Below, piece by piece: positions 12,151 to 23,700 of a stretch of 64,000 nucleotides of DNA. Below the pieces are notes generated by a model. That model did no database searches. It worked only from the letters and a program-made list of their open reading frames with translations, and had not been told where the DNA came from. A program made the position numbers and the translations under genes. Numbering within the stretch: the stretch's first letter is position 1; every line of letters begins with the position of its first letter. This DNA comes from Mesostigma viride (taxonomy: Eukaryota; Streptophyta; Mesostigmatophyceae; Mesostigmatales; Mesostigmataceae), in NCBI GenBank assembly GCA_009746045.1, contig RPFO01000154.1, positions 1,620,753 to 1,684,752 on the forward strand. The letters are read 5' to 3'.

Positions 12151-12600
12151 CGGGAGGGAGGAGGGGAGGGGGGGGGGGGGGGGTTATGTGGGTATGTGTG
12201 TGTGTGCGTGCTTGTCTGTGCAGTTCGTTTTCCGTAGGGGGTCCCCCAGCCCCATTCAACACTTACTTTTTAGAATTTGTGATTTACCTAGAGGGGTAAC
12301 TTCATCGTCCTCCTGGCCGTGAATCTTTCCCTGCATGTGCAGATTCGTTTCGTGGGTCGGACCAGTTTGCGCTACCCACGGAGGATTGTTCCTTATCTGC
12401 TATTTCTTTGCAAGGCATGGAGGGTGGTTTTGGGTTGCCACCGCTCTTTTTTGCGCTTCACATGGGGATGGTCGTAAGTGAGCTCTTCAAGATGAAGCTC
12501 AGCATGGAGGATCACCTCAGCATGGATGGATCTACAAGCATGGAGGGTCATGGCTGAGGAAGATTTGATCTGGTCGCCACCCCACCCCAACCCCCCCATT

Positions 12601-12711
12601 CTGCAGGGCTGGGCGAAAGTCATGAACCTTTTTCATCTATCACGCACGACTAACGTCCTACTACAACTGGTGCGCCCCCCCTGGCCCTTCCCTCCCCCCC
12701 CCGTTCTGCAG
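12601..12711 (+). other. Duplicated acceptor and exon start upstream of exon 6
   Basis: The sequence ctgcagggctgg followed by aaagtcatgaacc occurs at 12601 and again at 12706 with the same spacing to a C-rich tract. This is a 105-bp tandem duplication of the 3' splice site and first codons of exon 6. Because 105 is a multiple of three and the frame stays open, using the upstream AG (exon start 12607) would add 35 residues without a frameshift. Confidence 0.7.
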
Positions 12712-14350
12712 GGCTGGACAAAAGTCATGAACCTTCCCGGAAGCACCCCCCAGAGCGTGTTCACTTCCAGCTCCGCGCAGGCTGTCTCTCGCCTCGCGGA
12801 TGCCAGCATTCCGGCCCGCGTGAGCGACCTGGCCATCTTCGACGCGCTCCAGGGTGACATCCTCCGCCTGACCTGTGGCGCCGCCGACCGCTACATCCAG
12901 CTGCTGGGGGGCACCTGGGACAGCACGATGGACGCGTCCGGGGGTGTGGTCCCTTGGCGGCTGGACCGCGACATGAACGGGGTCTTTGACTGCGGGGCGG
13001 GGGCGTCTGGGTATGTTGTCTCCGACTCCACCCCGGATCCTCTCCATGGCAGTGCCGTCTGCGACAGCCCGAACGCGGTCCGGGTCGGCGCGTTCCTCGC
13101 GGGCGAGCTCTCCAACCTAGGGTGCAACTTTGGGGGAACATGGGGCCAGGACTTTGCGCTCTGGGTCCCCCCCGCGTGCCCGGGCACCTTCTCGTTCACG
13201 CGCACGTGCCTCCTCAAGTCGGAGGTCCCGATGACGTGGCACACGGCACAGAGCTACTGTCGGTACCACGGCGGCCACCTGGCGAAGATCGAGAACGGCG
13301 TCCAGAACAACGAGCTCAGCGCCCTGTGCCCCACGGGGGAGAGCTGCTGGATCGCCCTCAGCCGGCACGCGGGGACCTGGCAATGGGCGGGCACTGAGGC
13401 AGGCACGGTGCTCAATTACACAAACTGGGATAACGTCGACCCCGATGACGGGCTCCTCCCCGAGATGTGCGCGGCCAAGGGCCCCTCGGCAGGGGGCTCA
13501 TGGCGCTCAGAGCACTGCCTCGAGGGCTTCCCCGCGGTGTGCCAGCTGGATTATGACAACGCGTGGAACCCGTACAGCCTGTCCACGCGCGTGGGTAGTT
13601 GGGGCTCGACCGTGATCACGTGGCCGCTGCTCGCGGCTAATGTGCTTCAGATCGGGTTTGACGAGGTGGCGTGGACGGCGGGAAGCCCTGACGTAGCCGA
13701 TGTGTCCTATTCGTCCTCGAACGGAGTCTCGTATGCCCCTGCGGCGCCCGTATTGTCGGATCTGGCGCCCTACGACGGCGCGTTTGGTCGGTGCCTCTCC
13801 CTGGACGGGACGACGGGCCACGTCGCGGTCGCCAGCACGTACAACTTCAACTTTGACGAGGCGGACGACTTCACGATCATGTTCTGGGTCAAGGCGACCA
13901 GTGGCACGCAACCGTCGCTCCCTGCGGTGCTCGTGGAGCTGTTCTCATCGCCGGGGGACTCTAATTCTGGCATCCCGTTCTCGTTCACGCTCGAGGGGCC
14001 CGGGCTGACATTAACACGGGGGACATTCGTAGGGACCTCGAGTGTCGTGGCTCCGGGCTCGGTGATCATCGACGATGGCACCTGGCATCATGTGGTGGGC
14101 ATGGTGGACGTGGCGGGCGATCTGGTCCTGCTGGTGGACACCGTCGAGGTGGCGCGGGCGGCCCAGACGGCCGGCCTAGGCACGATGACATCGTCGACGC
14201 AGCCGCTGGACATCGGCGCGCGGTGCACGCCCACGGTGGCCAGTTGCAGCATGTTCTTCAACGGGTTCATGGACGAGCTGCTCGTGTTCACGCGACCGCT
14301 GCCGATGGACGAGATCATCACGATCTACCACGCGCAGAAGTACCGCACGG
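12712..14350 (+). CDS. Exon 6: fibrinogen-like remainder, C-type-lectin-like domain and LamG domain
   Basis: The acceptor is ttctgcag ending at 12711 (phase 0) and the donor is GTGGGT at 14351 (phase 1). GWTKVMNLPGS continues CDMTRG of exon 5, recreating the CDM..GGWT signature of fibrinogen-related domains (to about 13165). A CTLD follows (13178-13560; CLLKSEVPMTWHTAQSYC, CWIALS, W.WAGTE, NWDNVDPDDG, CQLDYD), the most canonical of the series. Then comes a LamG/concanavalin-type domain (13600-14345; FDEVAW, DDFTIMFWVKA, DDGTWHHVVGMVD, MFFNGFMDELLVF). All these folds are usually extracellular binding modules. Confidence 0.85.
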
Positions 14351-15076
14351 GTGGGTTGCGACATGTGTGCAGGAACGGTCACTATCAGGGGTCGCGGTAC
14401 CGGGATAGGTCACAACAAAGGGTCGCTGCTTACTTGGGCTAGGGGATTATATGATCACATTTCTGCCAGAGTGAACGCGCTCCGACATGGTCTGATCGCG
14501 GGGACGGGGGGCAGCATTGGGCCTGGGGGAGGAACGGGGAAGAAGCACAGAAGGGCCGCACAGGTGGGATCATGTGAAAGCCGGTCGAAAGCTATTGGAT
14601 AAATGGCGGTGGCGTATGGTGGTACTTACATCGCCTGCGGTGGGTGGGTATGTGGAGGTGAGGGGACAAGGGCATGAGAACTATATGTGTCGGTGGCGGG
14701 CACAGCATGAGCACGGAAGTACACGGGTGGGTCGATGGGAAATAGCATAATTGCGAGCCAACCCCCTTGCAAAGCCGTAGAAGCGCGCTGGCAACTGGGT
14801 GGGAGAGTGTATGGGAAGCATGTGAGCTGGAGCACATGTCTGGAGGAGTGTCTGCCGGGCACGTATCGAGAAGAGAAATGCATGGAGTTGCAAGGCACGC
14901 GGGCGAGTATTGTATTTCCTGTCGTATAAACTGGCTACTCTTCCTGTCGGTCTTCTCACCCACCTGCCATGGATTGCTCCTTGTCCCAGCCCTCCTCTGA
15001 ACCACCACCACCCGCCCGTCCCCCCGGCCCCGTCCCCCGTCCACCCCCCCCGGTCCCCTCCCCCCTTGCCCCACAG
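14351..15076 (+). other. Intron 6
   Basis: A GT-AG intron with no gene, no obvious transposon and no strong tandem repeat. A C-rich tract (15000-15070) precedes the acceptor. Confidence 0.6.
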
Positions 15077-15481
15077 GGAGCACCATCCTCCCCCGCTCGG
15101 AGAACCTCCTCCAGAAAGTCGACATCCCGATGGACTGGGCGACAGCCTCGCGCGTGTGCCAGTGGCTACACGGCCGGCTGGCGGTCGCCCAGCGCGCGTC
15201 GGCGAACGACGAAGCCATGGACGCCTGTTTCTGGGGATCCGCGGGGGCGGACCCCCGCTGCTGGCTTGGGCTCAAGGCCGTGACGGGTGCCGGCGGAAAT
15301 CACTGGGAGTGGGTGGATGGGGCGAACCCGTTCGTGAACATGTGGGCGGGGGGGTCGGTTGCGGACCCTGGGTTAGGGAGCTGCGTCGCCATCGACCAGA
15401 CAACGGGGTCGGTCCAGTGGACGTCGAGGGCGTGCACGGAGACGCACCCCGCAGTCTGCCAGATGAACTATGACTATGGAG
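15077..15481 (+). CDS. Exon 7: C-type-lectin-like domain
   Basis: The acceptor is ccacag ending at 15076 and the donor is GTAAGG at 15482; phase 1 at both ends, 405 nt. One CTLD: STILPRSENLLQKVDIPMDW, then ASRVCQWLHGRLAVAQ, CWLGLKA, HWEWVDG and CVAIDQ, ending with AVCQMNYDYG. It has the conserved Trp core and cysteines but no EPN/QPD and no WND, so a protein-interaction or structural role is as likely as sugar binding. It resembles the CTLD in exon 6 more than those in exon 5. Confidence 0.8.
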
Positions 15482-15730
15482 GTAAGGGCACTGCATGGCT
15501 ACGGAGGTAAGGGCACTGCATGACTTTTGGGTAGGGTTTAGTGAGCGCGCTGGTGAAGTCGCGCGGTTTCTCCCTTGCTAGTGGAGGTACGGGGCGCTCG
15601 CAGGCTGTGCGCGCCTGCGGCAGGGAAGCAAGGGGAGGCTTGGTAGGGCAGGGAAGCAAGGGGAGGCTTGGTAGGGCAGGGCAGGGCTTGGAAGGCAGTG
15701 CAAGGGGAGGCTTGGTCTAGCCATTTCTTT
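15482..15730 (+). repeat. Duplicated donor and G-rich repeats in intron 7
   Basis: The exon 7 border, ggaggtaagggcactgcatg, recurs 25 bases downstream (GT at 15507). Use of the second donor would add 25 nt and shift the frame. From about 15640 a unit of ggcagggaagcaaggggagg type repeats about three times. The rest of intron 7 (15731-16478) shows only GTGTGT-rich sequence and C-rich approach to the acceptor. Confidence 0.65.
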
Positions 15731-16478
15731 TTTGTTTGTGTGTCTCTGTTCCTGTGTCTGTGTGCTCGTGAATTTGTTGGTGTGTGGGTGGGTCTTTGTC
15801 TGTGTGCGTGTGTGCGTGTGTGTGTCTGTGCGCGTGGGACTGTGTGACAGCGCAGCGATATCGCAGGCACCGCCTTCATAGCGGGGTGCCTTGCGAAGGC
15901 GTAGGGCACAGATCGTTTCCATCGCGTACCGGTACATGGAAAGGAGCAAGATAGGGGGAGGGAGAAGGACGAACGCTTCCGTGACGTTGCGCATGGATGA
16001 TGAAGCGGCTTAAGGATCCAGTGGCTGCGGTTGAGGAGTCATCGCCCAATCGTTCCTTGTGTGCCTATTAGCGCATAAAAGCCTGTGTACCTGCCTCCAT
16101 GCCCTGTCCCGCAAAGGGCCTCCCAGGCCACTAATAGGGCCTGGTGTAGTGCCAGCCTGTCAACTGCAGGCAAAATCATGCATGGGTTAGTACAATCCTG
16201 CATGGTTAAGTATCACGCACATGCCAATACCACCATGGCTTTCCCCCCCTTTCCTCACCCTCCCTTTCGATGCCTTGACGGCCATGCGTTCACCCACATA
16301 CCCCCACCACCCCACCTTCTACCCACCCACCCTGCACATTTGTTTGAACTTTTTCTTCGACCTTTTTCTCCCTACTGCCCCAACAAGATAATACCATCCT
16401 GTCAATACTATTTCCCCCCTGTTTCTTAATGACTTACTATTTCCCACCACCGCACCACTTCTATAATGCCTCCCGCAG

Positions 16479-17300
16479 TCACTGACGAGTATGGGTGCCC
16501 CGCGGGATGGACCCTCTCCGACGACGGCGGCAAGTGCCTGCGCGTGACCTCCGGCACCTGGGCCAAGTCCCATCAGGAGCTCTGTGCCCTTGTGAACGGG
16601 ACCGGGCTCGCGATCTTCGAGTCGCTGGCCGACCGTCTGGACGCCGCGGCCCTGTGCCTGATGGAGGAGTGCTGGATCGGGCTGAACAGACCCAACGTGG
16701 CGCTGGGCTGGGCGTGGGCTGACTTGGTCCGTGTCGGCGAGACGCTGAACTCCACATTCTGGGGGCCCACGATCGACCCGCTGGCCACGGCCGATGCCTG
16801 CGCGGTGCTCAACGGGATGGACCGCCAGGCGTACCCAGCCAACTGTGGCGCGATCCGGTCGGCCCTGTGTGAGGCCCCCAAGGTTTTGGGTGCGTGTCCC
16901 GACGCCACCTGGACGCCCATGAGCAACGGCGCGCGCTGCCTGCGGCGCGTGACGCCCGACTTTTGGTTTGCGCGGGACACTCTTTGTCCGCGCCAGGGCG
17001 GCCTGCTCATGGTTCCCCGCGATGGGTTCGGCGTGCCCGACACGTCTAATGCTGGCAACCTGTGCGGGTCGGGGAGTAGCTCCCTGGGATGCTTTGTGGG
17101 GGTGGTGTACCAAGGGGCTGGGTGGTCGGCGGTGGCGGGCCAGGCCACGGGGCTCGTGTGGGCGGGAGGCCAGCCGGTCGCGGGGGGTGGGGAGACCAAG
17201 GACATGCACTGCGCGACGGTGGACGCTTCGGGGAGCACTGGGCGCAGCGCGGACTGCGGCGCGCTGCGAGGGGCGATCTGTGAGCAGCAGTCGCGGAGAG
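16479..17300 (+). CDS. Exon 8: two C-type-lectin-like domains
   Basis: The acceptor is cccgcag ending at 16478 and the donor is GTGGGT at 17301; phase 1 both ends, 822 nt. First CTLD: YGCPAGWTLSDDGGKCLRV, CWIGLNRPN, ending ALCEAP. Second: ATWTPMSNGARCLRRVTPDFWFARDTLC, GCFVGVV, ending AICEQQS. The pair corresponds to the third and fourth CTLDs of each block in exons 3-5 (the DFWFARD/DFFFARD signature is shared), so it is a further partial duplication of that block. The second copy has GGQPVAGGG where its relatives have QPD, so the sugar motif is lost. Confidence 0.85.
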
Positions 17301-17587
17301 GTGGGTGTGGATGCAGGGGACGGATGGGGGCTGCGAAATGCTTGACAGGTAGGAAAGGCATGAAATGCTTGACAGGCAAGAAAGGTGTGGATGCTCGCAA
17401 TGGTCGCAGCAAATTGCTTGAGCAAACAATGCACTTTGGCAGGTTCTTTCACGAGCAGTCGTGGAAGGGTAGGTGTGAACGAACCAAGGGCATCAGTTAA
17501 GGAACACCCTGGGAAGACACCCTGTAATCGTGGGCGGAGAACTGGGAAGGCACTGTATTCAGGCCTCATCCTGTAAAAGAAATGGGT

Positions 17588-17765
17588 TCCAAACTAGCAG
17601 GGTTTTGCGCGGTCATGTAAAAGAGTCTTTGCTCCAAACAAGCAGGGTTTTGCGCGGTCATGTCAAAGAGCCTTGGCTCCAAACAAGCAGGGTTTTGCGC
17701 GGTCATGTAAAAGAGCCTTGCTCCAAACAAGCAGGGTTTTGCGCGGTCATGTATGAGAGCTTTGC
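17588..17765. repeat. 41-bp tandem repeat in intron 8
   Basis: Four to five units of ccaaacaagcagggttttgc and cgcggtcatgtaaaagagcc, about 41-45 bp each, in intron 8 (17301-18067). Upstream, gagcagtcgtggaagggtag (near 17453) echoes the exon 8 end and donor gcagtcgcggagaggtgg, a degenerate junction copy. Confidence 0.85.
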
Positions 17766-18067
17766 AGCCATGGAGCTCGAAGCACGTACTGGGTGACTGT
17801 GTCTTCCTCTTTCCGCTGCCAGCTCTCACGGTCGCAGATCTGCCAGCAGGACCAAGACTATGGGCCCCCATTCCCACTTCTTTTATGTGACTGGCTCATG
17901 CATGTCTAGTTGTTCTTGCCCTGCCTGCATGTACCTGCCATCTCATCTCTCTCCTCTTCTCTGCCGCTCCCCCTTCTCGCCCCTCTCCCCCTATCTTCCG
18001 TCCCCGTACCTGTCCCCTCCCCTCTCATTTCCCCCATTTGACCTTTCCACCTCTTGCCCCTTGACAG

Positions 18068-18365
18068 TGCCCAACGTGTGCCGCATCAAATTCTTCGCGC
18101 TCGAGCTCGGGGGCGGCAACACGTCCCCCAGCCCCCCCTACCTCCTCCTCCCTGGAACCACCCCGTACCGGTCGCTGACCATGTGGGTGTACTGGGACTC
18201 CACCCAACGCGACAACGGCGGTGCCGGGTACTGGAATTTCCTCGAGGTGGTGGGCCAGGCAATGCTGCAGATCAGCCCGAACGGGGTGCCCGATGTGAGG
18301 GTCGGCAGCATTAGCCGGCTTGCCGTGAACGGATTCGACCTATCAGCATCGGACATTATTCTGCG
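18068..18365 (+). CDS. Exon 9: first part of a LamG-like domain
   Basis: The acceptor is ttgacag ending at 18067 (phase 1) and the donor is GTAAGG at 18366 (phase 2); 298 nt. It reads VPNVCRIKFFALELGGG, then YRSLTMWVYWDS, WNFLEVVGQAMLQIS and VNGFDLSASDIIL. The MWVYW strand and the spacing fit the N-terminal half of a LamG/concanavalin-like fold. Exons 10 and 11 supply the other half (VWIHLYVELP and RGMIADVQLWNRV). The change to phase 2 is matched exactly by exon 10, which supports the join across the 1.85-kb intron. Confidence 0.75.
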
Positions 18366-18844
18366 GTAAGGGCACTAGCATAAAGTTCACAATTTACTGG
18401 CACGATGTCTGTAGTGTGTGGGTGGCAAGGATGCTGGTACCAAGCATGCAATTTGATGGCATTAAGGATGGGGCTTGGTAACGGCCAGGGTGCAGGTTGC
18501 TGGCGATAAGTATGCCGCTTGCTGGCGTTGAACCTAGGGTGACGGAATTGGTGGCGGTCTGGTGACAATGTGGTGGTGGTTTGATGGCGAACTGGCTAGC
18601 GGGATAGGTGCTCTTGAGGATGCCTTTATGCCAGTATTCAAAGGGAGTTCTGCTGGCAGGATAGGTGGCATATTCGACTATTACGGGGAGTTGATGGCTA
18701 TATCATCTCTGTTATATTACGTTTCTTTCCCTTTTCTTCTTCCCTTTCTTTCTTGTTTGCTTCCTTTCTTTATCTCTTCCTTTCTTCCTTCCTTTTTCCC
18801 TTTCTTCCTTCTTTTTCTTTTATTCCTCTCTTCCTGTCTGCCTT

Positions 18845-20035
18845 TCTTTCTTCCTTTCTTCCTTCCCTCCTTTCCTCCTTTCCTCCTTCCCTCCTTCCCT
18901 CCTTCCCTCCTTCCCTCCTTCCCTCCTTCCCTCCTTCCCTCCTTCCCTCCTTCCCTCCTTCCCTCCTTCCCTCCTTCCCTCCTTCCCTCCTTCCCTCCTT
19001 CCCTCCTTCCCTCCTTCCCTCCTTCCCTCCTTCCCTCCTTCCCTCCTTCCCTCCTTCCCTCCTTCCCTCCTTCCCTCCTTCCCTCCTTCCCTCCTTCCCT
19101 CCTTCCCTCCTTCCCTCCTTCCCTCCTTCCCTCCTTCCCTCCTTCCCTCCTTCCCTCCTTCCCTCCTTCCCTCCTTCCCTCCTTCCCTCCTTCCCTCCTT
19201 CCCTCCTTCCCTCCTTCCCTCCTTCCCTCCTTCCCTCCTTCCCTCCTTCCCTCCTTCCCTCCTTCCCTCCTTCCCTCCTTCCTCCTTCCCTCCTTCCCTC
19301 CTTCCCTCCTTCCCTCCTTCCCTCCTTCCCTCCTTCCCTCCTTCCCTTCCTTCCCTCCTTCCCTCCTTCCCTCCTTCCCTCCTTCCCTCCTTCCCTCCTT
19401 CCCTCCTTCCCTCCTTCCCTCCTTCCCTCCTTCCCTCCTTCCCTCCTTCCCTCCTTCCCTCCTTCCCTCCCTCCCTCCCTCCCTCCCTCCCTCCTCCCTC
19501 CCTCCCTCCCTCCCTCCCTCCCTCCCTCCCTCCCTCCCTCCCTCCCTCCCTCCCTCCCTCCCTCCCTCCCTCCTCCCTCCCTCCCTCCCTCCTCCCTCCC
19601 TCCTCCCTCCCTCCTCCCTCCCTCCCTCCCTCCCTCCCTCCCTCCCTCCCTCCCTCCCTCCCTCCCTCCCTCCCTCCCTCCCTCCCTCCCTCCCTCCCTC
19701 CCTCCCTCCCTCCCTCCCTCCCTCCCTCCCTCCCTCCCTCCTCCCTCCCTCCCTCCCTCCCTCCCTCCCTCCCTCCCTCCCTCCCTCCCTCCCTCCCTCC
19801 CTCCCTCCTCCCTCCCTCCCTCCCTCCCTCCTCCCTCCCTCCCTCCCTCCCTCCCTCCCTCCCTCCCTCCCTCCCTCCCTCCTCCTCCCTCCCTCCCTCC
19901 CTCCCTCCCTCCCTCCCTCCCTCCCTCCCTCCCTCCCTCCCTCCTCCCTCCCTCCTCCCTCCCTCCCTCCCTCCTCCCTCCCTCCCTCCCTCCCTCCCTC
20001 CCTCCCTCCCTCCCTCCCTCCCTCCCTCCCTTCTT
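18845..20035. repeat. 1.2-kb polypyrimidine array in intron 9
   Basis: About 600 bp of TTCCCTCC octamers followed by about 550 bp of CTCC tetramers with occasional CTC slips; the strand is almost free of purines throughout. Intron 9 spans 18366-20220. The long Pro/Ser/Leu frames on plus and the Gly/Arg/Glu frame on minus are artefacts. A homopurine-homopyrimidine mirror tract of this size can adopt triplex DNA. Confidence 0.97.
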
Positions 20036-20220
20036 CCTTTCTTCCCTGCTTCCTTGCTTCCTTTCTTTCGAATACCTTGATCCGTGTCGTTCATCGGCTG
20101 ACCTCGGTGCATTCCCACACTGGATCGGTCGGGCTGCGCTTGACGACTCTGCTGGGACGTGCGCGACGTCGATCTCGGTGTTGATTTATTGGTGTTCATT
20201 ACTTTTGTGGGCACCCACAG

Positions 20221-20306
20221 GGACGTCTGGATCCATCTTTACGTGGAGCTTCCAGCGGTGACGACCTCGGCGGTATACCTGTTCTCTGGAAGCGCAGTCC
20301 AGAATG
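20221..20306 (+). CDS. Exon 10: middle of the LamG-like domain
   Basis: The acceptor is acccacag ending at 20220 and the donor is GTAAGA at 20307. The 86-nt exon enters in phase 2 and leaves in phase 1, the only combination that links exons 9 and 11. It encodes DVWIHLYVELPAVTTSAVYL and FSGSAVQN. 'W.HL.V.......VYLF' is the strand pattern of LamG domains ('W.hva.t....~.yvnG'). A second copy of the exon end and a GT lie 54 nt downstream (GT at 20361). The frame stays open, so that donor would add 18 residues. Confidence 0.75.
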
Positions 20307-20727
20307 GTAAGAAAGAAGCTGGTAGTATACCTGTTGTTGCTGGAAGCGCGGTCCAGATCGGTATGGCATAGTCAAAGTAATGAAGCTACTACAGTACCTG
20401 TTCTGTATCTTCTGGGTGCATCATTCATAATGCCCTTGTGGTTGCATCATGTCTGGTTTTGGCGTGTTCGTAGAGAAACGTCTTGATTTGCCCTTCTCAC
20501 TGCCATGGTCCATTCGCTCATGTGTTTACCCCCCCCTCCCCCTCCAACTGCCCTCCCCCCATATTTTCCGCCACTGCCCGCCACCCCCACCCCACCCCCA
20601 CCCACTCACCTACCGACCCACTGCCCGTCTTGCCGGTGTGGTTTCCTCCCCTCCCCCCTCCTCTTCCCCTCCCTTTTTCCCTCATCTTCCCCTCCCCTCC
20701 CCTCTCCCCTCCCCCCCCCCCCCCCAG

Positions 20728-23700
20728 GTGTCCGCGGCATGATCGCGGATGTCCAGCTCTGGAACCGCGTTGTCGCCGGGTGGGAGATCCGCAACATCAT
20801 GTACACCCGCCAGGTGTGCGCGTCGGGGCTCGTCGCCAACTATGCGCTCGAGGACGGCATTAGTAACATCCTTGTGGACACAAAGGGCGGGCCCACCGCC
20901 AGCATCCTCGGCACCGATGCCTCGACCGCCTTTGGCAACGGCGCGCGTGCCAACGCGGGTTACTTCCGGTGGGTCCGTGCCCAGGACACGGGTCCCTGGG
21001 AGTACCTGAGCACGTGCAACTGCGACGCGACCTCGGGGGCGTTCCCAGCATTAGCGCCCCCCACGACCTCCATGGTGCCCCGTACGCCCACACTGCTAGC
21101 GCCAGCGCGGGCGGACCTGTTCACGGGGGCCGACCCGGGGGAAGGGCTGGACCTCTCCGGTGAGTTCCTCTATTCGCGGAACATTGGATCCAATGGGCAG
21201 CCCCCCGGAGACCAATTCTGGCGACCCGAGGGGACCCCTTTAGTGGGACCGTTTGACCTGGCAACCTTCGCGAACGTCAGCTTCGGCGCGTCGACTGCCG
21301 ACGCCGCGCTCGACTGGGTGATGACGTCCGCGCGCACGGCCAACTACCCGGGGTACCTGAATGTGCTCGTGAATGGGCTATTGGCGGGGCATGTCTACCG
21401 GGTCCAGCTGCTATTCGTGGACGTTGAGCTGGGCCGTGCCATGGACATCGTCCACGAGGGAGAGATCATCGCACGGGGCTTTCAACCAGCGCGTGCGGGC
21501 CCCGGTGTCGTGCTCGCCACGCCCCCCCAGACCACGGGGGTCAACGTCTGGTACCGGACCAAGCCCGTGACGTCGGGCAGCGCCAACGTGGTCATCGGTG
21601 GGTGGGCGGGGAGTGTCACGAGCAAGACGCCCGTGCTGGGCGCGTACACGGTCGAGGACTTGGGCACGCCTGGCCTTCGCTCCTGCTTCATCTTCCGGGA
21701 CGCCACGTTCCGTGACGCTCTTCGCCATGCCCCCCCGCTGGCGTCCGTCAACACCCTCCCGGTCCTCTTCCACTCGCTCTGGAACGGGATCAACACCTCT
21801 CTCCCTACGCTCTTTCTCCACCCGACCAGCACCGTCACACTCTGGGAGGGGGTCGACGCGTCACGTAACCTCCCCGACTCCCTCCCCTTGTCGACGTTCT
21901 CAGCAGCCTTTTGGGTGTGGCCGCGCGCCGCGCTCTCGGGGCCCCTATTCTCGATGTTCGCGGCGAACCCCGCGGCCGGCTGGTACTTGGGCTTTTACAA
22001 CAGCGTCCCGGTCGCCAGCTTGACCACACTGGGCGCGGGCGGGGCGTCGAGGAGCACGTCGACACTCGCCGGTGGCTCTTCCTCTGCGATCGCCAACTCC
22101 GCGTGGTCCCACGTCATGGTCACGTACGACGGCAGTGTGCACAAGCTGTACGTGAACGGGGCGCTCGTGGCATCCGCCAGCATCGCAGGGATGATCGCGT
22201 ACCCGGACCACCGCCACGGGACCGCCCAGTGGGTTGTCGGGCGCAACCCCGTCAATGGCGTCGCGTCCAACTTATACACGTTTGTGTCGAGCATCGCGTT
22301 GTGGGATGTGGGGCTGACGGCGACCGAGGTCACCGCCGTGTACAATAAGGGGCTGATCACGTGCCCGACGCCCATCGAATTCTCTGCGACGTCGTCCCCC
22401 CACAATGGGTCGACCTCGTACGGCCCCATCGGGCTCCGCCTCAAGGGCACGCTGGTCGCGAACGTCGTCAACGCGGTCGTCGCGGCCGACTTCCCCTCGG
22501 CGCCAGGGACCCTGGTCCGCGGCTTCGCGCTCGCTGACTTCCGCGTGATGGAGGTCGACCTGGTCGCCCAGGCAAACGCGAGTCCCTGGGCGTTCCGCGA
22601 CGTGGCTTTGACAATGGAAGGGAACCCTTGCGCGCTGACCGAGGCCACTAGCTCGCCCCGCTACTTGCATGCGCAACCGTACGCGCCCTCGGCGACGTAC
22701 GGCGGGTACTCTGTCACGGACGTGTTCACGATGAACGTCTCAGGGACCGTATGCCGCCCGTCGTGCCCGCCGCCGCAGTTTGAGGAGGATTTTGCGCTGG
22801 CTTCCGTGACCACCTCCCTGGCGGGGTCGGCGGCCGTCGTGGGGGCGGTCACCAGCATAACGCTGGCCGACGGGCCCGGCCTTAGCGGGCGCGCGTTCAC
22901 GGCGTGCCACGTGGCGCTCGGCAGCGATGCGATGTTCTCCGCCTTCTTCAAAGTCATGATGACGCCGCCCGACAGCGGCGCGACGACCAATGGCGGCGCG
23001 ATATCGTTCATACTTGCCGACATCTCGGCGGCGGCGTACCCGGTGGCGGCGACGCCCAACGGGACCGGCACCGAAGGGTTCTCCTCCTCGATGGCCATCA
23101 CCCTGGACGCCCGAGAGTACCCTGGTAGCTCTTCTGGCATCCGTAACCACGTCACGGTCCGGCTCAGCGGCATAGTGGCGGCCGATTACTACGTCCCCTC
23201 GCGCCGCCTCTCCAACGGGCGGTACCGCTATGTGTGGATCAACTACTATAGCAGCGTTCTTCAGGTGTATCTGGAGGAGTGCAGGGACCGGCCATCGACC
23301 CCCATCATCTCGCTGAATTTCACATCGCTTCCCCCTTTGACGCGGAACGCGGCCGCGATGGGGTTTGCGGGGACCACAGGCAGCGGGACGGCGACCAAGT
23401 TGGAGGTGCTCGAGTTCCACTTCAACGGCAAGCAGGCTGCGTTCACGGGGCTGGAGTACGCCACCGATGACCGCTGCCTCCTGTGCCCGACACCGGTCGC
23501 GCTCTCGTTCATTGCGCCCCAGTTTGCGTCCGCGAATCTTCCGAACATGTCCTATTTCGGGAGCGCGTACTTGCTCCCTGATTCGCTATACCCGACATAC
23601 ACGACCCTCCGGCTAGCCTCGGGCGCGTCCTCCTGGGGCCAGGCCATGGTCACGTGCCCTTACCAGTACGACAACACGACGGTCGCCACGGCATCGTTCT

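Noticed and set aside
11922-12322. Continuation of the exon 5 frame through Gly-Gly-Trp-Val repeats
   Set aside because: A strong donor at 11922 and the homologous continuation at 12712 (CDM...GWTKV) show the array is intronic.
18562-20261. Three 460-540-residue Ser-Pro-Leu or Gly-Arg-Glu proteins
   Set aside because: Low-complexity translations of the polypyrimidine array. Genuine Ser-Pro linkers in exons 11 and 12 are flanked by folded domains; these are not.
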